Source: Nereocystis luetkeana (taxonomy: Eukaryota > Sar > Phaeophyceae > Laminariales > Laminariaceae). Taken from it: a stretch of 64,000 nucleotides of DNA. The notes below the pieces were generated by a model, which was not told where the DNA came from, did not search any database, and saw only the letters and a program-made list of their open reading frames with translations. How positions within the stretch are numbered: the stretch's first letter is position 1; each line of letters begins with the position of its first letter. Shown here piece by piece: positions 1 through 12,500 of the stretch. The stretch lies in assembly GCA_031213475.1 (NCBI GenBank), contig JARUPZ010000016.1:2413140-2477139 (forward strand), in the 5' to 3' direction. The position numbers were made by a program, and so were the translations under genes.

Positions 1-56
1 CCTTACGCTAGGGTAATTATACTATACTATTTGTGAGTCACCCAAAAAAATGAGTT

Positions 57-153
57 TTAACCCTTCTAGGACTGCGGTCCCGTTTTGGGGGCAAATTACT
101 TGGAATTTGAGTGGTCTGCCTCCAAAACGGGACTGCAGTTTTAAAGGGTTTAA
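57..153. mobile_element. MITE-2 hairpin
   Basis: Near-perfect palindrome: arms TTAACCCTTTTAG-ACCGCAG and TCCCGTTTTGGGGACAAA around a short AT loop. Confidence 0.85.
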
Positions 154-768
154 GACAGGTGAACGTGCAACCCGATGAATATTCTCAAGGCCTACGTTCG
201 AAAAAGTCCCATAATATTGCAAAACAAGAATGGCATTATTCCGACGATTTTGAGTTAATACCGAGCTCCGTCATTCAGAAAAAAAAACAAGAAAAAAGCG
301 AAGATGTGCTACCCCTCTCGTAGCACGCGTCGGACAGCGGTCAAGGTTTCTTGACGGACAGCCGTCAAGTAAATACCCACACTAAGACTAGCACATTGCG
401 TCTAATAAGTCTTTGACGGGTCAAAAACAGGCTGTCAACTGATGTATTAGCCGCATGCTGATTTTGAGTTTTGAGTGGGGGCAGGGTTAGGTTTTTCTTC
501 TCCAACTTTTTAACATGTGTTTCCGTCGATAGGTGCTCCATCCCTGGTCGGCGCAGCCGTGGGTATGTAGGGTGGGACACAAGGAGCGTCCGCTTCGTTT
601 CGAGGGTCGCCTACGTATATGCGAGTACTCGGGAATCGGAACGGCTTAGGTTTGTCAAAAAGAGAAACTACTGAATGTCGCGTTTCTTATGAAGGGAGGC
701 GCCATCAATGGTTATCCATAACTCACGGGAGGAGCTGGTGCAGCGGCCGACCGGTCTGAATTCGAGTC
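154..768. other. no gene seen
   Basis: Between two MITE-2 hairpins. No coding frame with support and no other repeat recognised. Confidence 0.5.
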
Positions 769-865
769 TTAACCCCTTTAGAACCGCAGTCCCGTTTTGG
801 GGACAAACTACTTGAAATTTGAATAGTTTGTCCCCAAAACGGGACTGCGGTTCTAAAAGGGTTAA
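769..865. mobile_element. MITE-2 hairpin
   Basis: Full copy, both arms well matched. Confidence 0.88.
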
Positions 866-1059
866 GGAGGAGGAACGGAGGCTAAGCGTGACGGTGTGGC
901 GTAAGAAGAGAGGTATGTACGGCTGTAAAGCTCGTGGGTTCCTATAAATAAAAAGTCACAGCAGCGGCCGCTGCGTGGTCGGGGGTATACGATAGAAGTT
1001 GGTGTCCGAGTGCGAATGGTTGACATCACCAAAAGTTATCAACTACTGTTATCATGGTC

Positions 1060-1862
1060 GCTTATCTCGGCGTGCGATGGACAATCTCATGCGTGGCCTC
1101 GATGATGAACTGTAGGCAAAGGCCGAATAATATCGTCGAACACGCAGAATGCTGGTCCTCCCAACGATAAGGCATGCCTGGTACGCCTTGTGGGGTAGTG
1201 CTTAAGTGCTGGAAGTGCCTTCAAGGACATACATGTTTTGGCCACAAAAAAGGTACAGTACGTCGGCGTGCGATGAACAATCTCATGGCCTTGGTCACAA
1301 AAAAGGTACAGGTGTCTCGACGTTCGATGAACAAACTCATGGCCTATACGTAGGCAAACGACGAATAATATCGTCCAACACGAACGAATGTTGGTCTTCC
1401 CAACGATCAGGCATATGCCTTATTGGGCAGTGCTTCAGTGCTGTCAGTGTGCCCTTAAGGACATAAATGTTGGGGTCACAAAAAAGGTACAGTACCTCGG
1501 CGTGTGACGAACAATATCATGTCTATACGTAGGCAAACGACGAATAACATCGTCCAACACGAACGAATGTTGGTCTTCCCAACGATCAGGCATATGCCTT
1601 ATTGGGCAGTGCCTCAGTGCTGTCAGTGTGCCCTTAAGGACATAAATGTTGGGGTCACAAAAAAGGTACAGTACCTCGGCATGTGACGAACAATCTCATG
1701 TCTATACGTGGGCAAACGACGAATAATATCGTCAAACACGAAGGAATGCTGGTGCTCCCAACGATAAGGCATACCTGGCATGCCTTATTGGGCAGTGCCT
1801 CAGTGTTGTCAGTGCCCTCAAGGACATAAATAAAATGTTTTGGTCACAAAAAAGGTACAGTA
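1060..1862 (+). repeat. satellite array, 179-bp unit
   Basis: GTAGGCAAACGACGAATAAT recurs at 1350, 1529 and (as GTGGGC) 1708, exactly 179 bp apart; a more diverged copy starts at 1112 and a partial one near 1265-1325. Each unit holds a near-palindrome around GGCATATGCC. No coding sense. Confidence 0.85.
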
Positions 1863-3482
1863 GAGTAGCACCTCAATCGCAGCACGCGTCATGAACTAGA
1901 CGTTAACTTTACGTAAAAGCGAGCGACTCGAGGACTCGCCACCTCCGTCAAAGTCAGTACATACAGCTACCGACGGGCGCGGGTTGGCGGAGACCGCGAG
2001 TTGATGGTGTGGGGAAATAGATTGATCATACGCCTCCACGAAACCTTACGCCGGCACCGTAATGCCTCCTACTAAGTTATACCGCCCAAGGGGTGCAAGC
2101 TACCGTAGCAGCCAGGTAAAAGCTCTCCGAAGATGTGTACCACCCCGAGGGTCAGAACGAGTAGCAGTCACGGTGCGGGCAAACTCGGGGACTGTATTTT
2201 GCCACGCACGCACCGCACGCGCGCGGTGACTACACAGCATGCACAATACCTAACAATACCTACCACACCCTCACCATCGCCAGTTTGGCTTGCGCTGCGG
2301 GAGAGGAAATTGGATCAACGCAAATAGCCTCCTTGTTCTACAAAATAAACATGATGGTTGTATATAATATATGAAGAAAGAAAGAAGAGAAAGAGAGAGA
2401 AAAAAAACACACACACACACAAAAAACGACGCCACGCGATCGAGCGGGAATGAAAAAAAAAACAAAAAAAATCCTCACGACATCACACCCACGACACCAC
2501 TGATTGCAGCTGTTATACCCAAAGAGACAGCTGAGACAGCCCGCGGCTAAAGCTGTACGAGGCAGCGGCACTTGTAGTACTGGCATCGCACTTTAAATCC
2601 GTCGGCGAGGAGCCCCACATCGCAGAGAATACGACCATCGACCACGGCGCGAGCAAGGCAAACGACTCCCCATACTGCCAAACTAAATTTAGGGGAAAGG
2701 CACCGCACCTGCTGCAACAGCGGAACCTCAGCTATATAGGGCGCCCCCAGGAGTCAATGCCGACGCACGCACAACACACACACAATACACCCAGGCCGCC
2801 CGTTTCGTGTACAAGATGGAAAAATGTGAAAAATGATACAAACGGCGGAAATAGAGACGCTCGCTGCAGCAGATGGCAAAGGGTGTGTATAGGCTAGGCT
2901 ACTCCTCCACGCCAAAGAAGGCGTTGTAATAAAATGCGGCATACTTTTTCACACACACTTACAACATGCAATACATCGTGCGGCCGTCCTCGTCACACCG
3001 CCCTCTATCGTGCAAAACACAAGATCCCGTAGCCTACCCCCCCTATCCCCCCCCCTCCCCAATCCCCTTATTCACCAGCAAGCAAAACACACACGAAAGC
3101 ACGAAAGAAGCCTTATTACGAGCAAGAAAAAAAAAAACGCACGAGAAATAACACGCGAAAAAAGTTATTTTGCAAAAAACAAAAACCCACACATACACAA
3201 ACCAAGCAAGAAAAAAAAACAAATACAATATGGGGCAACAAGAAATACTAGAGCGCACGGTATATATCTATGTATGCAGGTGTGTACGCGCGCACGTAAC
3301 CACGCCTCGCTCGATCGCTAAGAGGTACGAGCAAAAAAAAAAAAAAAAAACTAAACAAAAGGATTTGTTCCGCGGCGTGGAACTCGGCGCGACCATCACG
3401 ACCACCTCTGCTATAGCGCAAGATAAAAGGGCTGCGATTACCCGCGGGTGGGTACCCATCGCGGCGCTAGTCCCCCTTCAAC
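1863..3482. other. RCBTB 3' flank, low complexity
   Basis: A-rich and CA/GA-rich stretches (2380-2470, 3120-3360). May include the RCBTB 3' UTR. No supported gene. Confidence 0.45.
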
Positions 3483-3536
3483 TCATCGGCTGCTTAGCAC
3501 GTCGAAAATCAGTTCTCTGCTGAGCACCTTGAAGCC
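3483..3536 (-). CDS. RCBTB: RCBTB terminal exon
   Basis: 17 codons GFKVLSRELIFDVLSSR and a TGA at 3485-3483. The acceptor gcag is preceded directly by a 12-nt C-run that forms the pyrimidine tract. The 3' UTR lies below 3483; I see no clear polyadenylation signal that I would defend. Confidence 0.87.
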   Translation of the reverse strand, partial: GFKVLSRELIFDVLSSR

Positions 3537-6500
3537 CTGCGGGGGGGGGGGAGACAGGTTAACCAAACACACAATACGAGGGGAAAAGAAAAAGAAAAAA
3601 AAGAGAGTCAAGGTCATGCCAAACAAACAGCGGAGGCAACACAAAAAACGGAAAAGTGGTGTGAGAGTCATCGTCAACGCGCGGTAGAGGGGGTATGCTA
3701 TACCGTAATTACTTCAGCTTCCTAACACGTGTCTGTTTGTTTTTCAACCCCATTCACTATCTTCGCTCATCTTCTTCTCTCTCCCTTCTGATAATAGTCG
3801 TAGCTCCCATCCAGGGTCACTATTCGTAAGTAGGCTTTTCTCCCTCCCTCCCCACTACGGTTCGAGCCTTGCATTATAATCGCGGGGAGAGTTCAAGCCC
3901 CTTTTCTTACTTGCCGACTCGCTTCGAATTGCGCCCTACCCACGCGCTCTCAGCGGTTGATGCTCTACTCGCATCACACTGGTACAAACAACCCTTCACC
4001 CATAAAACCGATTTTTGATCCGAAAAAACAAATGTGCGCGCGCAAGGGACGCACACGAGATATCAAGCGCGAGAGAGAAGCGCAGATTCATCCACACGAA
4101 TGACCGAGGCAAAAACGGGTTCACTCTTTTAGTACCGCAGTCCCGTTCTGGGGACAATTTTCGTAGAGTTTGACTGGTTTCGTCCCCAAAACGGGACTGC
4201 GGTCCTAAAAGGGTCAACGCATGTGAAGGTGACATAATTTTATTGAATTTTGCTTTTTTTTCAAAAGCCGATTACACAGTAATGGTCCCTGCATAGTGCC
4301 GGTTGCGTAGTGCCAGCTGCCCTGTACACATAGTGCCTGTGTAATCGCTTGACACAGACGGGGATTAACCGGTGTGGTACGTAGTGTGCGGAGCATATAG
4401 TGCCGGTTGGCGCTATTATAGTGACGGTCTTGTTGGTTGGCGCGCATACACCGGCACTACGGTACGACATGGATAGCGTACCTCCGATTTGGAGACGGTG
4501 TCGAAGTGCCTTACTACGAAGCGCATGCAGATGTCGCGCAAGCGGGACGCGCGGAGATCGTCGCTCGTGTGCAGAAGCGCAGCCGAGTTGTCCGTGGTGA
4601 TCCCCTTCTGTACCGCCAGTTCGCACAGCCACTGGAGACGGTGGGGGGGAGGGGCAACAAAATGAGAAGAAAGAAGGACGCCAAAAAAGAGCAGTGGAAA
4701 ACCTGAGCCCGTGTATACTATAATACGGAATATGCGTATTAATAGACCCCTCTACACGCGCCCTTGTCAAGAATAAAAATGGGAGATCGACCCTCGAAAC
4801 TCAAAAGCATTGAGCGAGCGAGAAATGCATGGGTATCCCGCCTGACTCAAGCCCAGCACGCTAGTCTAAGCAAACGCTTAGAACCTTATTGCGACCCCAT
4901 CCGTGCACAAAACCTGGAGCAAAAAGCGCTTCCCGCTGACCACGATGTCGTCCTGCCTCCAAAGAGTGAAACCTCACGTTTTTATCAGAACGGGTTATTA
5001 TTACGGGGGACCATAGTTAACAGGACCTATGGTACACATAAAAACCTATATGTTTAACCATTTTTACTAACAATATTTGGTCCTGTTAACTATGGCCCCC
5101 CGTAATAGTTTCTTGTCCTTCGGGCTATATGCTGTTATGCGTGTGACCTGTATACTGTAGACTGTATATACGTACCACCTGGGCCGTGTAAAGGGCCGCT
5201 TGACGAAAAACATGAACGCCCCGAACCAACTACGGCTGGACTTAAGGCTACCTGGTAAATATATTTGTCCCAAAGACTAGGGATCCTTTGCATAATAATG
5301 ATGTCCAATCCAAAAACGGTCCGAATATTTCGGAACGGTATTAATTGGGTGGCGCAAAGGCACATATCTTGACCCTTTTAGGACCGCAGCCCCGTTTGGG
5401 GGACAAAACCACTCACATTCTGAGTACTTCATACCCAAAAAAACGGGACTGCGGTCCTAAAAGGGTTATAAAGAGAGGAAACAAAAAAAAGCGCTGTACG
5501 CAAAGCCATCGTATCATACCTCCTCCGTGCGGCCTCAACGCCATTTATCTACGATTTGACGGTACAGCGCCTACCGCAGGTGTATTTTTTTCTGGGTGCA
5601 AATACAAGAACCGCTTGGTCTTCATACTAAAGTGTAAATTGTGCTTATATTTTCGGCCAGAGTGGTAAACACTTTAACAAGGACCGCATTCTCATTCTGG
5701 GAGGAAATGAATGACCTGGGACTATTATTTCGGGGGACCATAGTTAATAGGACCACATATTGTTAGTAAATACGGTTAAATATATAGTTTTTTATGTATA
5801 CCATAGGTCCTATTTACTATCGTCCGCCGTAATAATAGTGTTATATGTATACGTGTGTTTGTCAATTTTTCGTACTTGTGACAATTTTTCGGCAAAACAG
5901 TTATTACGGAGGGCCATAGTTAACAGGACCAAATATTGTTAGTAAAAATGATTAAACATATAGGTTTTTATGTGTACCATAGGTCCTGTTAACTATGGTC
6001 CCCCGTAATAGTACTCGGGCAGGGGAAACCCGGCCGAACACATTGGTCTAGGTCTCGGCGCGATCCGTGCACTCTGAAGAGCGTGGCGAGCGCTCAAAGA
6101 TTTTTTTTTCCGGCGGGAGTGGATAAGACGATTTCCCTGGTTTCAGTACGAGAGGCCTTATTTTGTACGTGCGTAACGCTGAAATGTCGTCATATTTTTG
6201 GTGTTTCATGTGTGACGCACTGCTGTACGTACCGGTATCATTTTTTTTTGCGTCTGAACACAACACAGACAACAGACAATACGGCAGCAAAGCAGAAAGC
6301 GTGGTTAACCCCTTTAGACCGCAGTCCCGATTTGGGGACAAACAGGTCTAATTCCAAGTGATTTGTCCCCAAAACGGGCCTGGGGTTCTAAAATTAACCC
6401 CTTTAGTACCGCAGTCCCGATTTGGGGACAAACAGGTCTAATTCCAAGTGATTTGTCCCCGAAACGGGCCTGGGGTTCTAAAAGGATTAACCCCAGCTGC

Positions 6501-9500
6501 CTACAACACTACAACCCTGCCGTCCAGCAGCAGCAGTACAGTGGGCAGCCACAAGCGCGTGTGGCACAGGCCTACATGCGCGAAGGTCACCGCTGTACTG
6601 CTGTGGTTATATAGCTGCGTTTTTCTAAGCCTGAGATCGATCATCCCGCAACACGCACACTATTAAATACCTTTCTCCGTGACGCTGTGCACGATCTTGC
6701 GAGTGCGATCGTACAACACGTTGGGGCCGACGCACTCAGTACTGCGACTCCGGTAACAGACATCGACACCAGCAAGCGCAGAGAGCGTGTTGACCCCCAG
6801 CAACTACAGCATCAACAGTAGGCAGCACCATGCACGTGTGGTAGAGCCGCGCTGTACGGCGGATGGTTTACATCAGAGGGTGTGTGCGAGCAATCAAATG
6901 ACTCCCTGCTTGCTGTGTGACAAAGATGTCAGGAGACAGAATTTTTACCCCGTGACAGAAAGCAACCTTGCCTTGACATGCCTCCACTGACACCAAACTA
7001 CTAGGTTTTAGTATGGAACACTCGGTCCTACACCCTTGACAGCTCAGGTTTTGCCTTGACTGACATGTCTCCTGACATTTTCGGTGCGTGACGGTACAAA
7101 TTGATTTATACTGCTGCTGGCGCGCTCTTCTTCTGCTTGCGATAGACAGACAGCAGCAGAGCAGCAGCAACAGTGAAGCAGTCGTGCGATGCTCGCAAGC
7201 AGCGGAGAGGCCGGCAGTCAGCAAGCCTGTGCCTACGAGTACCTGTTGCTCGTTGCTGTTGTCATGCTGGCCGCTACGCACCAGGCACACACCGCTACGC
7301 ACCAGGCACACACCGCTACGCACCAGTCTGGAGCCTTTTTTATATATTTTTTTCTTGGAACCCAAGAAGTGTGGAACCTAACCCTACACACCCGTTTATT
7401 TTTTTGGGTACCAGATACCGGTATGTGCTGGATTTTACTCAGCCGGTCACAAAGTATTACGCCGCAACCTCGACCTCACGCAACTTTTTTGTATTCACGC
7501 CGCAAGCATTGAGTTGATCGCCGCGAGTCATCTCTGTTCAGGATCAACATCCATTTACCGGTACCCTCTTTTATATTATTGTAGAAATGATCCCACACGA
7601 TTCCAACAAACAGTAACAGTCTGTGCTCAAGAACATGCGTATGTGTTTTTCACATTAATGACGGGTGGATGCAGTTGTAGTTCTAAAGAGGTGCGAAGAT
7701 ATTTCACACCGTACGAGTGTTCATTTCGCTCTTGCGCCACTCCCCTAGGCACCTCCCGGAGGGGAACCTTGTACAGATAATTATACATATAGAACTACAT
7801 ACTTAGATCACAACCCCTGAGCGTGCTCGGTTGGTGCATCCCTGGCCTCTCAGAGCTCCCACTTCCAAACCGCCTCCTTTCATTACTTGCCGGACCTTTC
7901 CAGCAGTTCTTCGTTTTCTCAGCCATTTCTTCCTTTTTTCTTCTTTCGTTTCGTGTGCGTGCGTGTTCTCCGAGCACGGCATCGCGGGAGGACCCGGCAC
8001 CGTCGCGGGTGCCAGCGGGTGCTGGCGGGTAAAGGGGGGGTTGCAAGGAGCGCGGTCGCCGCGTTCGTGCCTAGGCGTCGCGTGTGCCTCGAGACACGAG
8101 GGATGCATGAACGGGCTTTGTCTGGCTTCGATTTATGATTGTTGATATAGTATGCACGAGTTTATAAGGGTCGTTCGGGACGGCAAGATAATATTCAAGC
8201 GGTGCTTATTTTTGCGACCACGCTGAAGTTGAAAGAGGGAGGTGTGCAGTTTGAACACCAACGTTATCGAGCTGGCGAACGACGGCCACGGAGAGCACCG
8301 GGCTTCACGCGGGGCGGGCGACGGGGCTGATTGTGGCAGAGAGTGATAAAAGCTTTACCCGGACCGAATCGGTAGCGAGGTGGTCGCGAGAGGGGCGGGC
8401 GGCGTACGAGGCTGAGAGAGAAGCTCTTCTGTGCGATTTGTTTCTTTTCTTCTTTTTTCGACCGGGTGTAAGGTGTTCCAATCAAGCAGAAAAGTATTAC
8501 ACGAGAGGGGACGGGGATTTTTTTTCCTTTCCGAGTTTTCGGTTTCATTTTCCTTGTTTTTGCTGCTGTGCCGTGCTGTGCTTTCGCTTTCTTCGTACAT
8601 ACAGTACAGACATAGAGCATATCGAAATAAGAAAATAAGTACAGACAGTAGTACCCTGCCTGGGGTGTATGTACGTACGTACGACATCCGCGACGCGAAG
8701 CGTATATGTGGCATCCAAGCTGACATCGGAGCTGTTTTTTCCTGAAGCATGGCGGCGGGACTCTTGGCATTATCGAGTCGCCGGTTTGCAATTACGATCC
8801 TTGAAAACACTAAACTCAATCGTGGACCTCTGTTCGCTTCGCATAATTTGATGTACTTTTTCCCTTCCTGAGCGAGCGTAGCGGGCGGCGAAGGCCGCCC
8901 GCGGAGCGAAGCGCCTTGTATACATATATATATATATATGTCATACTCGTACGTGTTCTGTACAGCGCAGTACTAGAAAAGGGCCGACAAGCCGGATACA
9001 CATTGTGAGCATGGATTTTATAAGTATCTGTTAATAGACGAGGGATGCTGAAAACTGGGTAGGTTGATAAGTGGCACTGGTCGAGCGAGGCAAAACGTTC
9101 GGGCTCAAACGCGCAAACCCCGAAACACCTGCATGTAGCACTAACATCACCACTCAAGCGGTCCTTTCATTTTTCCGACGCATACGACGGTGGTGGGTGG
9201 TTCATAACGAGCAATCCAGAGAAAAGAGAGGTGGTAGAGCCGGACCCTTGTACCTGGTAACGTATAATCGAGCATTTCATCGTATGTACGTACAACTACC
9301 CTTGGGGATGTGGTTGACTCGAAAATACACCCTGGCTGTAGGATGTTGTGGTGATATATTGATAATAGATGTATTTTTTGTTTTTTGTTTTTTGGGCCTT
9401 CTCTGTCTCGCGGTCTAGGACCGCAGAATTGATTGATCTCTAGGAGAGGGAATCAGGACGGACACCAACTGGGTGTGGTACTGAAGAAGCTGGGTAGAAA

Positions 9501-12500
9501 AGGGCGATGTAACGTGGAGGACAACACAACACAAAACACAAACCTTGAGGCGATCCAACGTGTAGAGGTCGGCGGCGATGAAGAGCTCGACCGCATCTTC
9601 GAGCGAGACGTCGACGCTGTCCGCACAAAGAAAAAGGGATGGGGGGGGGGGGGGGGGAGGAAGTACGCACGCGGGACAAACGATGAGAAAAGTAGACCTA
9701 CGACAAGAGACTTCAGAGTGAATGAACTAACAAAATACACAAGGAAACCCCTTTGCTTTTTTTTTTTCGAAGAAACAAAAAAAACAGCAGACTCCACCAG
9801 CAGTTCCACCGCTCGCTCGACACCAATGGTTGGCACACACCGTGTACGAGACAAAGAGGCTGAATTGATGCCAACCGATCGATGCCTGATTGCAGGAGTC
9901 GGCTCGGCTTTTAGGGTTTTGGGTTGTCAGCTATGTTCGTATCGTTCACAATGCCCGTCGACTATCACGGGGGAGGCATAGTAATCAGGACCCATCGTCT
10001 ACCCAAAAACCTACAGATTCCAGTATTTTTACGATCACGGGGGACCATAGTTAATAGGGCCTATGGTATACATGAAAAACTATATATTTAACAATTTTTA
10101 CTAACACTATTTGGTCCTATTAACTATGGTCCCCCGTAACAAGCATAATTGGTTCTGAATACTACTTTATGTTCTCCCGTATTAGATTTATCGAAAAGTG
10201 GCGAAAAACTCCCCGCTCACACCATTCAGGCTCAATCTTATCGGAGAGCGTTTTTTTCCATAATTTCCAGAGTTTGGATTTAATAGGAGGTAAGTACTGT
10301 ATCAATATACGGAGGCATTCTGTCACGATTCGTGAAATTCTGCACAAGCAAAAAAATCAAGTGCGTTACATTTCACACATTATCATAGGAAAAAAAAAAA
10401 TCAGGAAAATAGGGAAGATTGAAAAATTGCGCGAAACAAAAGCGATCCTAATTTACCAGGTAGGTAGTCGAGAAAGAGAAAAGTTGGAGCATGGCAAAGA
10501 GACCTCACTACCAAACGACAACTTATAACGCCTCCCATTGCGATTTTTAGAAGAAAAAAAAATACAACAATGGCCGTCATACGCGCCAACCAACAATACC
10601 GGCACTATATATAGCGGCAACCGGCAAAATATACTCTGCACACTACTACGTACCACATTGGTGAAAATCCCATCTGTGCCGAAAAATCTCATCGGCACTA
10701 TATATAGGGTAGCCGGCACTATTACGGGGGACCATAGTAAATAGGACCTACGGCACACACAAACCTATATGTTTACCTACTTTTGCTAACAAGATTTGGT
10801 CCTTTTTACCATGGTCCCCCGTTATAGTCGATCGGCATATAAAGAGGGACCAAATACTTCCAGTCGGAAACACAAAGCAGGCGGTGTGCAAGGTATGGAG
10901 GCATTGCATACAAGGGCTCCTATGCCGGCACCCACGCTCCGGGCGATCGTCGAGTGAAAGCGTCTAGGCCGCACGCAAGCTGCACACCTCGTCTCACCTG
11001 TCGGCGTAAACGTACTCCAGGAGCACCTTGAACACGCGCAGGCGTATATGCGGAATGTTCACCTCCCCCTCATGGCTCTCTCGCATGCCGGACGTGAACA
11101 TCGCGCGGAAGTGCTGGCAACGCGCAGCAAGGAGAGCCTGCACCCGCCCCGACCGGGGTGTGGTGACGGGTTTCCGCAAACGTGAGAAGAGGCAATGTTC
11201 AGAGGGGGGGAGGGGGGTCAGACCTCGGCGAGGCGACAGCACTAGAAAAAAATCACCGTCGTATATACTACAACCCTTTGATGTAATAGTACTGCAGTAT
11301 ACATGAACATGTACCTGAGTCTAATTCCGAGTATTTTTGTTTCTCCTGCACAGGGATTACACACCGAAGGCGGGGTTGCTCTCGCTAGGGAATACCGTAA
11401 CTCACGCTGGTGGATATTTGCAGGGTTCTTCACGGCTCATGACCCGACCCGCGCGGGTCGGGTCAGGAATTTTTTCAAATCTCACGGGTCGGGTCGGGTC
11501 GGGTCAGGAGATTTTCAAACTCTCACGGACCGGGTCGGGACACCCTTATCCGAACCGACCGGATACGATCCGGCCCGACCCACGAGGTTTCACCCGACTT
11601 GTGAACAGCCCCTGGACATTTGTAACTATCGTCGACAGTGTGCGCTGGCGAAAGGCAAAACCAAAACAGGTAAAAAGCGGAGGGATTTCCGGTAGGACGG
11701 CACGGATCTGTCAAAAGCCTTCCACTTTCTATGGGGTGCCCGGCTTCATTTCCCCAGCTCAAAAGTACATCATGTCCTATTTTCATGGTCGGACACTACA
11801 GTATATACTATTACGGGGGACCATAGTTAATAGGACCTATGGTATACATAAAACACCTATATATTTAACCGTTTTTACCAACAATATTTGGTCTTATTAA
11901 CTATGGCCCCCCGTAATATCTATACCTATGCAATAATATATATAAAACGATATCCGGCTTTCACCCAGTAAAGCATGCCCTATTTTCGTGGTCAGACGCT
12001 CTATTGGATATCCGGCTTCACCCAGCTCGAAAGAAAGACCTTAAGACATACCCCTACATTTATGGCCAGATACTCTTATATCTTGGATATACGGCTTTCA
12101 CCCAGCTCAAAAGTAAGTCATTCACGCATGCCCTGTACCAGGTACCCTGGCGTATATCATAGGCGGCCGTATGTGTAAAAAAAAAGCAAAACTCGCTACG
12201 ACCCTTTAACTCGTTGCTTTGGCAGTACTATTAATAGTCAAATTCGAATCGATCGTGCGCTCCAGGGGCTGACCACCTGGAAGTAGAGCTGCGTCAATTT
12301 TGCAGTACATTGCTGGCTGAGCAGTGCTGGTTGCCCGCTACATTATATAGCGCCTGTGCAATCGCTTGACACAAATGGGATTAACCAGTGTTGTTGCCTG
12401 GCGCATATTACACCGGCACCATAAACGGACCTCCACGACTTTTATTTGTAAAAATGGGAAAAATTGATAAAAAAAAAACTAACCCCGAACGGATGGAAAA

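Larger units (their letters stand above)
6500..9430. other. RCBTB intron 12, mostly unassigned
   Basis: Apart from one minisatellite and a GC hairpin I see no repeat family or supported exon here. Confidence 0.5.

Noticed and set aside
4779-4996. Plus-strand frame starting MGDRPSKLKSIERARNAW in RCBTB intron 12
   Set aside because: Open for about 75 codons, but it runs into a MITE-1, has no splice partner and no recognised family.
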